DNA of 64,000 nt from DAHUXD01 sp963736455 (GTDB lineage Bacteria; Acidobacteriota; Thermoanaerobaculia; UBA5066; Gp7-AA6), in assembly GCA_963736455.1 (NCBI GenBank), contig CAVTON010000001.1, positions 868,001 to 932,000 on the forward strand. The letters run 5' to 3'. Below are positions 20,100 through 28,804 of this stretch, one piece after another. Each line of letters begins with the position of its first letter. Position 1 is the stretch's first letter. The notes below the pieces were generated by a model, which worked only from the letters and a program-made list of their open reading frames with translations, was not told the DNA's origin and did no database searches. The translations under genes were made by a program, and so were the position numbers.

Positions 20100-20105
20100 T
20101 AAGAT
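20100..20105 (+). promoter_or_regulatory. -10-like TAAGAT close to the kpsF/kdsD start
   Basis: TAAGAT ends nine bases before the ATG at 20115, without a Shine-Dalgarno sequence. The hexamer is a weaker match (4 of 6) than the others of this type. Confidence 0.35.
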
Positions 20106-20114
20106 ACGGAACTC

Positions 20115-21071
20115 ATGATCCTCGACACCGCGCGGCAGGTCCTCGAGATCGAGGCCGATTCCGTCCGCCGGCAGATCGACAACCTCGGTCCGGGATTTCT
20201 CGCGGCGATCGAGGCGATCGAGAGCACTCGCGGGCGGCTGGGGCTGACGGGCATCGGCAAGTCGGGCCTGGTCGCCGAGAAGCTCGCCGCGACCCTCGCC
20301 TCGACCGGAACCCCCGCCTACTTCCTGCACGCGGGCGACGCGAGCCACGGCGATCTCGGCATGCTGATGCCGGGCGACGTCGTGCTGGCGCTCTCGTATT
20401 CCGGCGAGACGCCCGAGGTCGTGCGGCTGCTCGAGTTCGCGCGGCGGCGCGAGATCCGCACGATCGCCATCACCGGCTCTCCGGAGTCGTCGGTCGCCCG
20501 GGCGGCGGACGTGCTCGTCTCGGTCGCGATCCCGAGGGAGGCCTGCCCTCTGAACCTCGCTCCGACCGCGTCCACCACGGCGATGATGGCGATGGGCGAC
20601 GCGCTGGCGATGTCGATCTCGGCGCGGCGCGGATTCCGGCCCGAGGACTTCGCCCTTCTGCACCCGGCCGGAAGCCTCGGCCGGAGGTTCCTGAAGGTGC
20701 GCGATCTGATGCGGACCGGAGACCGGATCCCGCAGGTCCGCGCCGCGGCTCCCATGACCGAGACGCTCCACGAAATGTCGCGCAAGATGATGGGCATCAC
20801 GGCCGTCGTGGACGCCGCCGGCCGCCTCCAGGGAGTGATTTCCGACGGGGATCTCCGGCGACTGCTCGAGAAGGACCCGGAGCAGCTGCGCCGGAGCGCC
20901 GGCGACTGCTGCCGGCCGAATCCGCGCACGATCTCCGCCGAGGAGTTCGCAGCCGGCGCGCTCGATGCGATGCGGTCGCAGCGGATCACGTCGCTCTTCG
21001 TCCTCGGAGAAGACGGAGGTCTGGAGGGGGCGCTCCACATGCACGATCTGCTTTCGGCCGGGCTGACCTGA
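20115..21071 (+). CDS. kdsD: Arabinose-5-phosphate isomerase (KdsD/KpsF/GutQ family)
   Basis: A 318-residue isomerase of ribulose 5-phosphate to arabinose 5-phosphate, the first step to KDO. The N-terminal SIS domain has TGIGKSGLVAEKLAATLAST, HAGDASHGDLGML, LSYSGETPEV and PTASTTAMMAMGDALA. The C-terminal half holds a pair of CBS domains (about 200-318) with VISDGDLRRLLEKDP. kdsC follows four bases after the stop. The product feeds KdsA upstream, so the KDO pathway is encoded on both sides of the DedA-rhodanese gene. Confidence 0.94.
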   Translation: MILDTARQVLEIEADSVRRQIDNLGPGFLAAIEAIESTRGRLGLTGIGKSGLVAEKLAATLASTGTPAYFLHAGDASHGDLGMLMPGDVVLALSYSGETPEVVRLLEFARRREIRTIAITGSPESSVARAADVLVSVAIPREACPLNLAPTASTTAMMAMGDALAMSISARRGFRPEDFALLHPAGSLGRRFLKVRDLMRTGDRIPQVRAAAPMTETLHEMSRKMMGITAVVDAAGRLQGVISDGDLRRLLEKDPEQLRRSAGDCCRPNPRTISAEEFAAGALDAMRSQRITSLFVLGEDGGLEGALHMHDLLSAGLT

Positions 21072-21075
21072 ACCG

Positions 21076-21600
21076 ATGCGGAAGCCTCGCGGACAGCGGC
21101 CGATCAGGGCGCTCTTTCTGGACGTCGACGGCGTTCTGACTGACGGGCGCATCTACCTCGACGGGCGCGGCCACGAGCTCAAAGTCTTCGACACGAAGGA
21201 CGGCCACGGCATGCGCAAGGCCGAGGCGGCCGGGATCACGCTCTGCTGGATCTCCGGCCGCACCTCGCCCGCCACGGCCCGGCGCGCCCGGGAGCTCGGC
21301 GTCCCTTACTGCTTCCAAGGCGTCCGCGACAAGCGGGCGCGGCTCGAAGCGGTGCAACGCCGGCTCGGCGTCTCCCGCGCCGAGACCGCGGCCATGGGCG
21401 ACGACGAGCCCGACATCCCGATGTTCGAGGCGTCGATCCTCTCCGCGTGCCCGTCCGACGCCGCGCCCGCCGCACGACGGGCCGCGACCCGTGTTCTCTC
21501 GGCCGGCGGCGGAGCCGGCGCCGTGCGCGAGTTCGTCGAGTGGATCCTCCGGCGCGACGGCAAGAGCGGCGCCCTGACGCACCGCCCGCGCGGCCGTTAG
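21076..21600 (+). CDS. kdsC: KDO-8-phosphate phosphatase
   Basis: A 174-residue HAD-family phosphatase that releases KDO from KDO-8-phosphate. Motif I is FLDVDGVLTDG, followed by the conserved DTKDGHGMRKAEAAGI. Motif II is WISGR and the motif IV region is MGDDEPDIPMF. The length matches stand-alone KdsC, which lacks a cap domain and is tetrameric. It directly follows the arabinose-5-phosphate isomerase. Its stop overlaps the convergent tatC stop by four bases. Confidence 0.94.
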   Translation: MRKPRGQRPIRALFLDVDGVLTDGRIYLDGRGHELKVFDTKDGHGMRKAEAAGITLCWISGRTSPATARRARELGVPYCFQGVRDKRARLEAVQRRLGVSRAETAAMGDDEPDIPMFEASILSACPSDAAPAARRAATRVLSAGGGAGAVREFVEWILRRDGKSGALTHRPRGR

Positions 21601-22394
21601 CCCGCCGGAGTCTCCTTCCGGCGGAAGATCCAGGCCACGCCGACGCCGAGCAGGTAGAGCGCGATCATCGGAAACGCGAACACGCACTGCGTCGCGATGT
21701 CCGGCGTCGGGGTGATGACCGCGGCGATGATGAAGATGATCAGGATCGCGTACTTGAACTTCGCCAGCAGCCAGCGCTCCGAGACGATGCCGAGGCGAGC
21801 GAGGAAGAAGATCAGGATCGGCATCTCGAAGCACAGGCCCAGGCCGAGAATCAGCTTGGTGCACATCGAGACGTACTCGTTGATCGTGATCACCGCGTGA
21901 AACGGCTTGCCGATGCCGATGAGAAATCCCACCACCAGGGGGAATGCCTCGTAATACGCGAAGGCGCAGCCGGCCAGAAAGAACGAGACGCCGAAGCCGA
22001 CGAACGGCAGGACCCACTTCTTCTCCCTCCGATACAGGGCCGGCGAGATGAAGAGCCAGAGCTGCCAGATGAGGATCGGCGACGCGAGCAGGGTCCCGGC
22101 GAGCAGCGCCACGCGGAAGTACATGAGGAAGGGCTCGGTCAGCGTCGTGTAGGAGAGATCCTGGCCGGGCGGCAGGACGCGGCGAATCGGCCGCGCCAGA
22201 AACTCGAAGATCTCCGGGGCCCAGTTCCAGCAGGCCAGGAAGGTCACGAGCACCGTGATGATCGAGACGATGAGGCGCTTGCGGAGCTCTTCGAGGTGCT
22301 CGAAGAACCCCATCCGGGGCAGCTCGTCTTCGTCGATGCCGGCCGGTCTTCCGACCTTGCCTTCGAGAAGATCCCGGGGGTTGAAGGCGCTCAA
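21597..22394 (-). CDS. tatC: Sec-independent protein translocase TatC
   Basis: A 265-residue membrane protein, the signal-peptide receptor of the twin-arginine translocon. The cytoplasmic N-terminus holds the hallmark MGFFEHLEELRKRLIVSI, followed by six hydrophobic segments. EPFLMYFRVALLAGTLLASP, PIIWQLW-like PILIWQLWLFISPAL and the late VITPTPDIATQ are typical. Its start overlaps the tatA stop by four bases (ATGA). The Tat system exports folded, often cofactor-bearing proteins. Confidence 0.96.
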   Translation of the reverse strand: MSAFNPRDLLEGKVGRPAGIDEDELPRMGFFEHLEELRKRLIVSIITVLVTFLACWNWAPEIFEFLARPIRRVLPPGQDLSYTTLTEPFLMYFRVALLAGTLLASPILIWQLWLFISPALYRREKKWVLPFVGFGVSFFLAGCAFAYYEAFPLVVGFLIGIGKPFHAVITINEYVSMCTKLILGLGLCFEMPILIFFLARLGIVSERWLLAKFKYAILIIFIIAAVITPTPDIATQCVFAFPMIALYLLGVGVAWIFRRKETPAG

Positions 22395-22714
22395 GCCGGG
22401 CGAATCGGAGACGGCGGATCGGACCTCGGCACGGACGCTTCCGGCGCGGCGGCGGGGACGGCGGCCGGAGCATCGGCGACGGTCTCGACGGACTGGCGGA
22501 CCTCGGTGACCTGCTTGCGCACCGCCGCCGCCTCCTGTTTACCCTGCTCGATCTCGTCCTCGATCGTCTTCTTCAGGTCGTCGGACGCCCTCTTGAACTC
22601 GGCCAGTCCCTTGCCGAGCGATTTTCCGATCTCGGGAAGCTTCTTGGGGCCGAAAACGAGGAGTGCCACGATGAAAATCAGGATCAATTCGGGCATTCCA
22701 ATCGAACCAAACAT
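22391..22714 (-). CDS. tatA: Sec-independent translocase component TatA/TatB
   Basis: A 107-residue protein with one N-terminal membrane helix (ELILIFIVALLVFGPKKLPE), the Phe-Gly-Pro hinge, and an amphipathic helix IGKSLGKGLAEFKRAS. The charged middle is followed by an Ala/Pro-rich tail. TatA forms the pore and TatB the receptor partner; sequence alone does not separate them, and the FGPKKLPEIG hinge favours TatA. The ATG follows GGGGAGAAC. A TAAAAT hexamer at 22735-22740 on the minus strand could be its -10. Confidence 0.9.
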   Translation of the reverse strand: MFGSIGMPELILIFIVALLVFGPKKLPEIGKSLGKGLAEFKRASDDLKKTIEDEIEQGKQEAAAVRKQVTEVRQSVETVADAPAAVPAAAPEASVPRSDPPSPIRPA

Positions 22715-22812
22715 GTTCTCCCCCCGGAAGAGCGATTTTACGCCGGCCCCGGCAGCTCCGGGGAGACTTTCGACGACCGGCGTGCCAGAATGAACGACTT
22801 GGGAGGGTGCCC

Positions 22813-24438
22813 TTGAGCCGACCGAAGTCCCGTTTCCTCGCCGCGGTGGGTCTGATCGCAGCGGCGACGCTCGCCGGCGGCATTTTTGCGGGAAAGCTTC
22901 ACGCCACGCCGGAGCGGGAGGCGCCGTCCCTCGACGAATATGCCGACATCCTGACGACTCTGTCGGATTGGGCTCCCGAACCGATCCCGCCGGACAAGAT
23001 CGTGTACGCCTCGATCCACGGCATGCTGAACCGGCTGGACCCCCACACGTCCTTCCTCGAGCCCGACGAGTTCTCGTCGATGAAGGAGAAGCAGCACGGC
23101 TCGTTCTACGGCCTCGGCATCCAGATCCAGAAGCGCATGGGCAAGATCACGGTCATCGCGCCCATGGAGGGAACGCCGGCCTACAAGATGGGCGTCCGGG
23201 CGGGCGACGTCATCACGCACATCGGCGACGAGGAGCTCAAGGACGACGTCTCGACCGAGGACGTCGTGCGCAAGCTGCGGGGCCCGAAGGGGACCTCCGT
23301 CACGATCCGGATCCGGCGCGTGGGCTTCCCCGAGCCCATCGTCATGACGATCACCCGCGCCGAGATCCCGACGCGATCCGTGCGCTATGCCTTCATGCTC
23401 GAGCCGGGCGTCGGCTACATCATGCTTTCGGACTTCACGCACACCTCGTCGAAAGAGCTCTACGAGGCGATCGAGAAGCTCCGCAAGGAGGGCATGAAGA
23501 AGCTTCTGTTCGACCTGCGCGGCAACCCGGGAGGGGTGCTCGAGCAGGCGGTGGACGTCACCGACGTGTTCGTGCCCAAGGGCGACATGGTGGTGTACAC
23601 CAAGGGTCGCACGGCCTCCTCGGCGCAGGAGTACTACGCCCCCGGCGACGGACCGCACTTCGACCAGCCCCTCGTCGTCCTCGTCAACCGCGGCTCGGCG
23701 TCGGCTTCGGAGATCGTGGCGGGGGCCATCCAGGACCACGATCGCGGCCTGATCGTCGGGCAGCGCACGTGGGGTAAGGGCCTCGTCCAGAGCGTCTATA
23801 CGCTGTCCTATGGCGCGGGCCTCGCCCTGACGACCGCCCGCTACTACACGCCGTCGGGCCGCTGGATCCAGAGGGATTACAGCGATCTGCTCGCGTACGT
23901 GAACCCGGGAGATCCCGATTCCGCTTCCGGTACGAACGACGAGACGGCGCACGAGACCTCCGGAAGCCCCGTCTTCTATACGGACGCCGGACGGGTGGTC
24001 TACGCCCAGGGCGGCATCACCCCGGACGTCATCGTCAGGAACGACCGCGATTCGAAGCTGCTCCAGCAGCTGCTGGTGCGCTATGCCTTCTTCAACTACG
24101 CCGTGGACTACCTCGCCCGGCACCCGAACGCCTCCGCGGACGCGGAGGTCACGCCGGAGATGCGCGACGACTTCTTCCAGTTCGTCGAGAAGTCGGCGAA
24201 GTACTCGACGGCCGCGGAGCTCGAGAAGGCCTACACCGACGATCCCAACCGCGCGCTCGTGGATCTCGCGATCCGGATCGAAATCGCCAACGCGAAGCTC
24301 GGCCCCGAAGCCGGGCGCAAGGTGTTCGTCGGCGGCGATCCCCAGATCCAGAAGGCCATGACGCTCTTCGACGAGGCATCGCGCATCGCCTCGCTGCCGA
24401 AGAAGAAGCGCGAGCTGGCCGTCAAAGCGAGTCTCTGA
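22813..24438 (+). CDS. ctpA: Carboxy-terminal processing protease, S41 family (CtpA-like)
   Basis: A 541-residue secreted serine protease. A TTG start at 22813 is chosen because GGGAGG ends six bases upstream; a GTG at 22807 would overlap that site. A signal segment (FLAAVGLIAAATLAGGIFAG) leads into MLNRLDPHTSFLEPDEF, a PDZ domain (about 100-180, GSFYGLGIQIQ, VRAGDVITHIG), and the S41 core with Ser in GSASASEIV (295-299) and Lys322 in TWGKGLVQS. The region after residue 440 is helical. Such proteases trim C-termini of periplasmic proteins. It is divergent from tatA. Confidence 0.93.
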   Translation: MSRPKSRFLAAVGLIAAATLAGGIFAGKLHATPEREAPSLDEYADILTTLSDWAPEPIPPDKIVYASIHGMLNRLDPHTSFLEPDEFSSMKEKQHGSFYGLGIQIQKRMGKITVIAPMEGTPAYKMGVRAGDVITHIGDEELKDDVSTEDVVRKLRGPKGTSVTIRIRRVGFPEPIVMTITRAEIPTRSVRYAFMLEPGVGYIMLSDFTHTSSKELYEAIEKLRKEGMKKLLFDLRGNPGGVLEQAVDVTDVFVPKGDMVVYTKGRTASSAQEYYAPGDGPHFDQPLVVLVNRGSASASEIVAGAIQDHDRGLIVGQRTWGKGLVQSVYTLSYGAGLALTTARYYTPSGRWIQRDYSDLLAYVNPGDPDSASGTNDETAHETSGSPVFYTDAGRVVYAQGGITPDVIVRNDRDSKLLQQLLVRYAFFNYAVDYLARHPNASADAEVTPEMRDDFFQFVEKSAKYSTAAELEKAYTDDPNRALVDLAIRIEIANAKLGPEAGRKVFVGGDPQIQKAMTLFDEASRIASLPKKKRELAVKASL

Positions 24439-24444
24439 ACTGAG

Positions 24445-24464
24445 CGCGCCGCTTGCGCGGCGCG
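24445..24464 (+). terminator. Hairpin after the CtpA-like gene
   Basis: A perfect 8-bp GC stem, CGCGCCGC (24445-24452) and GCGGCGCG (24457-24464), with loop TTGC. No T-run follows, so it may terminate weakly or protect the 3' end. Confidence 0.45.
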
Positions 24465-24532
24465 ACCGACGAGGGAGGGAAGTCGCCATGGCTCCCTCTC
24501 CCGGGAAATCGATCGACGGGCCATCTCCTCCG

Positions 24533-25159
24533 CTACCGCAGCTCGACGAAGCCCTTCGGGGTTTCGAGCCCGGCGATCAGGGCCGCCCGCGGGCCATTCG
24601 TGACCGGAAGCTTCAGGCCGAGAGCCGCGAGCGGCCCGAGGACGTCGGCTGGATTGGGATGCTCGGCGCGGAAGGCGAAGAGCGAGACGCCGCCGGGCGC
24701 CGCGTCCGCCGGATGAGCCGACTTGCCCCATGCCACGAAGAAGGGAACGAGCCCTTGCCCCAGGACGACGTGGGGATCCGTGAACCTCCACGTCAGCAGG
24801 GATCCATCGGGCCGCCGGCGGCTTCCCGCCGTCACCGGACCCAGATCGAGGCCGGAGATTCGGGCGCGCCGGAGGACCCCGTCGACATCGCGAGCCTTGA
24901 TCGCCCACGCCGTCAGTCGCGGACGATCCAGGCCTTCCAGCCCCATCCAGAGCGGCCGGGCCGGCCTCGGCTGTCCGGGGTCCGGCGCCAGCACCTCGAG
25001 GTATGAGCCCGAGCCCAGCGCGATCAGCGCGTTGCGGGTGCCCTCGCCCGGATGGCTTCCGCCCGGAACCGCCCGCACTCCGAGCCGATTCTCCAGGTCC
25101 TCGACCGCCGCGTCCAGGCTCGGAACCGCGTAAACGAGGTGGTCCAGCCGGTCGAGCAT
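24533..25159 (-). CDS. Glyoxalase-like (VOC superfamily) protein
   Basis: A 208-residue protein opening with LDRLDHLVYAVPSLDAAVED, the metal-ligand His strand of the vicinal oxygen chelate fold. It continues with ALIALGSGSYLEVLAPDPGQ, typical of the 'glyoxalase-like' subgroup. The second half has RFTDPHVVLGQGLVPFFVAW, matching that subgroup's substrate-side strand. Members are metal-dependent lyases, isomerases or dioxygenases; the substrate cannot be named. It stands alone on the minus strand, downstream of a -10-like TCTAAT. Confidence 0.8.
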   Translation of the reverse strand: MLDRLDHLVYAVPSLDAAVEDLENRLGVRAVPGGSHPGEGTRNALIALGSGSYLEVLAPDPGQPRPARPLWMGLEGLDRPRLTAWAIKARDVDGVLRRARISGLDLGPVTAGSRRRPDGSLLTWRFTDPHVVLGQGLVPFFVAWGKSAHPADAAPGGVSLFAFRAEHPNPADVLGPLAALGLKLPVTNGPRAALIAGLETPKGFVELR

Positions 25160-25167
25160 TCGCGGGG

Positions 25168-25173
25168 ATTAGA
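25168..25173 (-). promoter_or_regulatory. -10-like TCTAAT close to the VOC gene start
   Basis: TCTAAT on the minus strand ends eight bases before the ATG at 25159, and the gap CCCCGCGA has no Shine-Dalgarno sequence. Confidence 0.42.
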
Positions 25174-25248
25174 GCATCGTCGCGGGCTTCGAGCAGGGGA
25201 CCCGCATGCTTTCCTAATCTTCGAGGCACCGGGTCGCCCATCCCCGAG

Positions 25249-25279
25249 CCAAAAAGAAGCCCCGCCTCTCGGCGGGGCT
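25249..25279 (-). terminator. Rho-independent terminator of the Ig-repeat gene
   Basis: A 9-bp stem, AGCCCCGCC (25258-25266) and GGCGGGGCT (25271-25279), with loop TCTC. Read on the minus strand it is followed by TCTTTTTGG, a clear U-run, 32 bases after the gene's stop. Confidence 0.88.
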
Positions 25280-25310
25280 ATGGTTTCTCGGGGGTTACCC
25301 CGTCTGTTCC

Positions 25311-27053
25311 CTAGTAGTCGGCTCCGTTGCCGGCCGGATGCTTGAACGTCCCGCGCAGGTTGGTCGAGACGTTGTTGTTGACGACCGCCCTGCGCCGGCC
25401 GATCTCGGTCCGGTTCCCGACGCGGTCGTTGACGTAGATCACGATGTCGTGGGCGGTGTTCGAAAGCTTCGTCGTGTCGAGGACGAACGACCATCCGACG
25501 AACGCGGTCGGCACACGGGCGTCCTCGGGCGGCACGTCGGGGCGGAAGAGCCCGTAGGTGGCGGCCCCGACGTCCTGGCCGTCGACGTTGACGATGACCG
25601 ACGAAACGCCCTGCAGGTCGTAGGCCCACCCGAAGAGCTGAAAGTCGTCTCCGTTGATGTACTGGTAGTTCGTGGGCGAATCGATGTCGCCGAAGGCCGG
25701 CTGATCGTTGTTCGCCTGATCGCACAGCACGTCGACCGACATGGCGCCGAACTGCGAGACCGTCTCCTCCTCGTCTCCGGCGCGGATCGCGATCGTATGC
25801 TTGCCCGCGGTCGTGAACCCGGCGAGGACCTGAAAGTCGGGGTCGGCCGTCGGAAGGTAGATCCCGATCTCGCCGCTGGGGTTGCCCGAGCTGCGCAGCA
25901 GGTAGAACGTGAAGTTGAAGCCGGAGTTGTCCGCGTTGACGTAGCCCGGGTAGTACCGCGCCACGTCGGGGCGATTGATGCCGTAGCAGTTGGTCAGCGT
26001 CTGGCCGAGCTGGACGCAGTCGGTCTTCGAGTTCGCCACGATCTGGCCGTCGAGGAGCAGCTCCACGTAGGAAACCTGCCCCGCGTCGAGTCGCGCGCCG
26101 ACGTCGAGCGTCCAGCCGTTGACGTAGTTCGGCACGAGGTGCGGCCCACACTCGTCGGGCGTGCAGGGCGAGGGGAAGCCGCCCGAGAGGTCGGTGATGG
26201 TCTCGCACAGGATCGAGGCCTTGTCGAGCGGGAAGTCGATCTCGCCGAACGGAGCCAGGTTCTGCCCGTTGTTGACGACCTGGATGTTGCGAGTCCCGAG
26301 CTCCCGCGACGCCCCGAGGTTGTCGGTGGCGGTCACCGAGAGAATGTGGATGCCGTTGACGAACGAGGTCGTGTCGATGTTGGCCGTAAAGCCCGAGGTC
26401 AGCGAGTTCGGAACGGTCGGGAACGCGGCCTGCACGTCGGGGCGCGTCAGCCCGTAGATGGCGGTCGAAGGCTGGCCGATTCCGACCGAGCCCGCGACGA
26501 TCTGGCCGTCGACGAGAATGTTCACGTGATCCACGGACGTGTCATCGAGGGCCCAGCCCATGACGACCATCGAGCCGTCGGCTCCGGTCAGGTCCGCGGC
26601 GCCGGGGATGTCGATGTAGCCGAACGGCGGCTGGTTGATCGAGTTGTCGACCACGACGTCGACCGAACCGATGATCGTCTGTGACTGGGTGTCCGACTCG
26701 GTGACGCGGATCGCGACCGTGTGCGCGCCGTTCGAGTAGTTGGAAGCGAGGAACGACGTCAGGAAGCCGGGCTGCGCCGTCGGGCTGTTGGCGTACGTCG
26801 GAAAGAGAAGCAGAACGTCGAGCCGGGGAAAGTTCAGCTCGGCGGTATTGACGGAGACTCCGTCGACGAGAACCTCGACCTTGTCGACGGCGCTCTGGTC
26901 GAGCACGAAGCCCGAAACCCGGACGACGCCCGAAACCGTCTGACCGTCCGTCGGGCTGTCGATCGCCCCGAAGGGCTGCGCGGCTGCGCGACTTGCGAGA
27001 AGAGTCGATACGGCCGCGACGAGCGCCAGAGTCCGCAGCGCCTTCCTGTCCAT
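25311..27053 (-). CDS. Secreted protein with four Ig-like repeats
   Basis: A 580-residue exported protein: a signal peptide (LRTLALVAAVSTLLASRAAA) and then four repeats of about 110-170 residues. Each opens with PFG-x-ID-x-P, has a GW-x-LD and VDG-x-x-V core, a YG-x-x-RPDV strand, and closes with an HT-x-x-I strand. The third repeat carries a Cys-rich insert (PSPCTPDECGPH and more), with six cysteines that could pair after export. The ATG at 27053 follows GGAGGAAA; a start at 27110 would lie in the promoter. No anchor or sorting signal was recognised. It is probably extracellular, of unknown function. Confidence 0.82.
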   Translation of the reverse strand: MDRKALRTLALVAAVSTLLASRAAAQPFGAIDSPTDGQTVSGVVRVSGFVLDQSAVDKVEVLVDGVSVNTAELNFPRLDVLLLFPTYANSPTAQPGFLTSFLASNYSNGAHTVAIRVTESDTQSQTIIGSVDVVVDNSINQPPFGYIDIPGAADLTGADGSMVVMGWALDDTSVDHVNILVDGQIVAGSVGIGQPSTAIYGLTRPDVQAAFPTVPNSLTSGFTANIDTTSFVNGIHILSVTATDNLGASRELGTRNIQVVNNGQNLAPFGEIDFPLDKASILCETITDLSGGFPSPCTPDECGPHLVPNYVNGWTLDVGARLDAGQVSYVELLLDGQIVANSKTDCVQLGQTLTNCYGINRPDVARYYPGYVNADNSGFNFTFYLLRSSGNPSGEIGIYLPTADPDFQVLAGFTTAGKHTIAIRAGDEEETVSQFGAMSVDVLCDQANNDQPAFGDIDSPTNYQYINGDDFQLFGWAYDLQGVSSVIVNVDGQDVGAATYGLFRPDVPPEDARVPTAFVGWSFVLDTTKLSNTAHDIVIYVNDRVGNRTEIGRRRAVVNNNVSTNLRGTFKHPAGNGADY

Positions 27054-27081
27054 GCGCTTTCCTCCCCGAAAATTTAAGATG

Positions 27082-27110
27082 AGAATGTGGAAAATAGGCT
27101 GAAAAGTCAA
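27082..27110 (-). promoter_or_regulatory. Promoter of the Ig-repeat gene
   Basis: On the minus strand TTGACT (27110-27105), a 17-base spacer and CATTCT (27087-27082). The ATG lies 28 bases downstream with a good ribosome site. Confidence 0.58.
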
Positions 27111-27125
27111 GCGGTATCGAGTCTT

Positions 27126-27145
27126 CGCCTCATCTTTTTAGGCAA
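27126..27145. promoter_or_regulatory. GCCT-N9-AGGC motif shared with the island at 14264
   Basis: Reads GCCT (27127-27130), nine T-rich bases, AGGC (27140-27143), then AAAA. The site at 14264-14283 has the same arrangement and identical bases at most positions. It lies between the divergent Ig-repeat and flippase-like genes. A regulator site is one explanation, unproven. Confidence 0.35.
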
Positions 27146-27222
27146 AACGCCGTCGCGACATGTTAAATACGAGACAGTGCAGTTCCTGACCGGGAAGAGC
27201 CTCTCCGAGATCCCGTCCAGCC

Positions 27223-28302
27223 GTGCCGCCGGCCGGACTTCGCCGTGACTCCCGTCACGCCGTGAAGGGGCTGCTCGGGTCCCGCCGCTTCCAGACGGCC
27301 GCTTCCATCGTTCTGGCCCTCGGTCTCTTCGCCTATTTCCTCTCGCGCGTCCCGCTTTCCGAGATCGGCGCCCGCCTCGCCTCGGTCTCCCCCGGCTGGC
27401 TCGCCGCGACCGTCGCCATATCGCTTTCGACCTTCGCCCTGAGGGCGCTTCGGTGGGTCTGGATCCTCCGGCCTCTCGGCCGGGTGCCCTTCTGGCCCGC
27501 GTTCCGGGCCACCTCGATCGGGTTCGCCGCCAACGCCGTCCTCCCGGCGCGGGCGGGCGAGATCATCCGGCCCGCCGTGCTCGCCAGGGAACGGGGACTG
27601 CCCTTCGCGGCGCTGCTCGCCTCGATCGTGTTCGAGCGCATCCTGGACGCCATGGCCCAGCTCTGCTTTCTCGGGATCGCGCTCGCCTCGACCCCCGCCG
27701 CCTCGGGCGGCCTCGTCTCCTCCAGCCGGCTGCGTTGGGGCGTCGCCGCGCTCGCCGCCGTGGCCGTCACCGTGGCGCTCTTCGCGGTCCTCTGGCGCGA
27801 CGCGACCGAGCGCTTCTTCGAGACCCTTTGGCGCATCCTGCCCGAGCGGTTTCGTCCCCCGGCCCGCCGGATCACGCATACCTTCCTCGACGGTTTCGCC
27901 TCGCTGAAGACGCCGCGGCTCGCCGCCCTCGTAGCGGGCGGATCGCTCGGCCTCTGGTTCGTCATCAACCTCCAGATCTATTGCGTGCTGCGCGCCTTCG
28001 ATCTCGCGCTGCCGATGTCGGCCGCGTATGTCGTCACGAGCGCCGCCGTTCTCGGCCTGATCGTCCCGACTCCGGGAGGCGTCGGCGGCTACCATGCGGC
28101 CGTGCAATTCGCGCTGACCGACGTCTACCGCGTCCCGCTCGCCGAGGCGACGGGGGTGGCCTTGATCGCCCACGCCGTATCCTTCGCTCCGATCGCGCTC
28201 GTCGGCTTCGCGCTCTTCGCGACGAGCCCGTGGCGCCGCAAGGGCTTGAAGGACCTGTCCACGGCCCCGAACGCGAGTCGCAACCCCGCCGAACTCGGAT
28301 AA
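27223..28302 (+). CDS. Flippase-like membrane protein (LPG synthase transmembrane-domain family)
   Basis: A 359-residue polytopic protein with about eight hydrophobic segments. The family motif is IGFAANAVLPARAGEIIRPA followed by VLARERGLPF and IVFERILDAM. The late VPTPGGVGGYHAAVQFAL is also typical of the UPF0104/LPTD group, which includes flippase-like and lysylphosphatidylglycerol synthase membrane domains. There is no catalytic C-terminal aminoacyl-transferase domain. The GTG at 27223 is weakly supported; an in-frame GTG at 27262 is an alternative. nrdR follows after 11 bases. The lipid substrate is unknown. Confidence 0.82.
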   Translation: MPPAGLRRDSRHAVKGLLGSRRFQTAASIVLALGLFAYFLSRVPLSEIGARLASVSPGWLAATVAISLSTFALRALRWVWILRPLGRVPFWPAFRATSIGFAANAVLPARAGEIIRPAVLARERGLPFAALLASIVFERILDAMAQLCFLGIALASTPAASGGLVSSSRLRWGVAALAAVAVTVALFAVLWRDATERFFETLWRILPERFRPPARRITHTFLDGFASLKTPRLAALVAGGSLGLWFVINLQIYCVLRAFDLALPMSAAYVVTSAAVLGLIVPTPGGVGGYHAAVQFALTDVYRVPLAEATGVALIAHAVSFAPIALVGFALFATSPWRRKGLKDLSTAPNASRNPAELG

Positions 28303-28313
28303 GCTTTCCCGGG

Positions 28314-28787
28314 ATGAAATGCCCCTTCTGCGCGGCCGTGGACGACAGGGTCGTGGATTCGCGCGAGAGCCGCGAGGGGGAAGTCATCCGCCGCCGCCGC
28401 GAGTGCACGGCCTGCGGCCGCCGCTTCACCTCCTACGAGACGATCGAGGAGATCCCGTACATGGTCGTCAAGAACGACGGCCGCCGCGAGCGCTTCGACC
28501 GCAACAAGCTCCGCATGGGGCTTGCCAAGGCCTGCGAGAAGCGGCCCGTGCCGCCGGTCGAGCTCGACCGGATCGTGGACGAGATCGAGGCGATCCTGCA
28601 CGATTCCGAGGAACGCGAGATCGCGACCTCACGGATCGGAGCGATCGTGATGGAGCGGCTGCGGGAATTGGACAAGGTCGCCTACGTCCGCTTCGCCTCG
28701 GTCTATCGGAAGTTCGAGGACGTGGACGAGTTCCTTCACGAGCTGAAGAACCTGATCGGCCGATCCGACGCCAAGGTGACGTCGTGA
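28314..28787 (+). CDS. nrdR: Transcriptional repressor NrdR
   Basis: A 157-residue regulator of ribonucleotide reductase genes. The N-terminal zinc ribbon has MKCPFC and CTACGRRF, four cysteines in all. The ATP-cone domain (about 47-140) opens with YMVVKNDGRRERFDRNKL, and YVRFASVYRKFEDVDEF closes it. Its length matches the family's usual ~150-160. No NrdR box or nrd gene was found in this window. A tandem repeat array begins 18 bases after its stop. Confidence 0.96.
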   Translation: MKCPFCAAVDDRVVDSRESREGEVIRRRRECTACGRRFTSYETIEEIPYMVVKNDGRRERFDRNKLRMGLAKACEKRPVPPVELDRIVDEIEAILHDSEEREIATSRIGAIVMERLRELDKVAYVRFASVYRKFEDVDEFLHELKNLIGRSDAKVTS

Positions 28788-28804
28788 GGCGAAGCCCCAC
28801 GACG

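Noticed and set aside
27146..27222. A possible small RNA or tRNA upstream of the flippase-like gene
   Set aside because: No cloverleaf, conserved loop or terminator could be drawn; nothing beyond AT-rich upstream sequence is seen.
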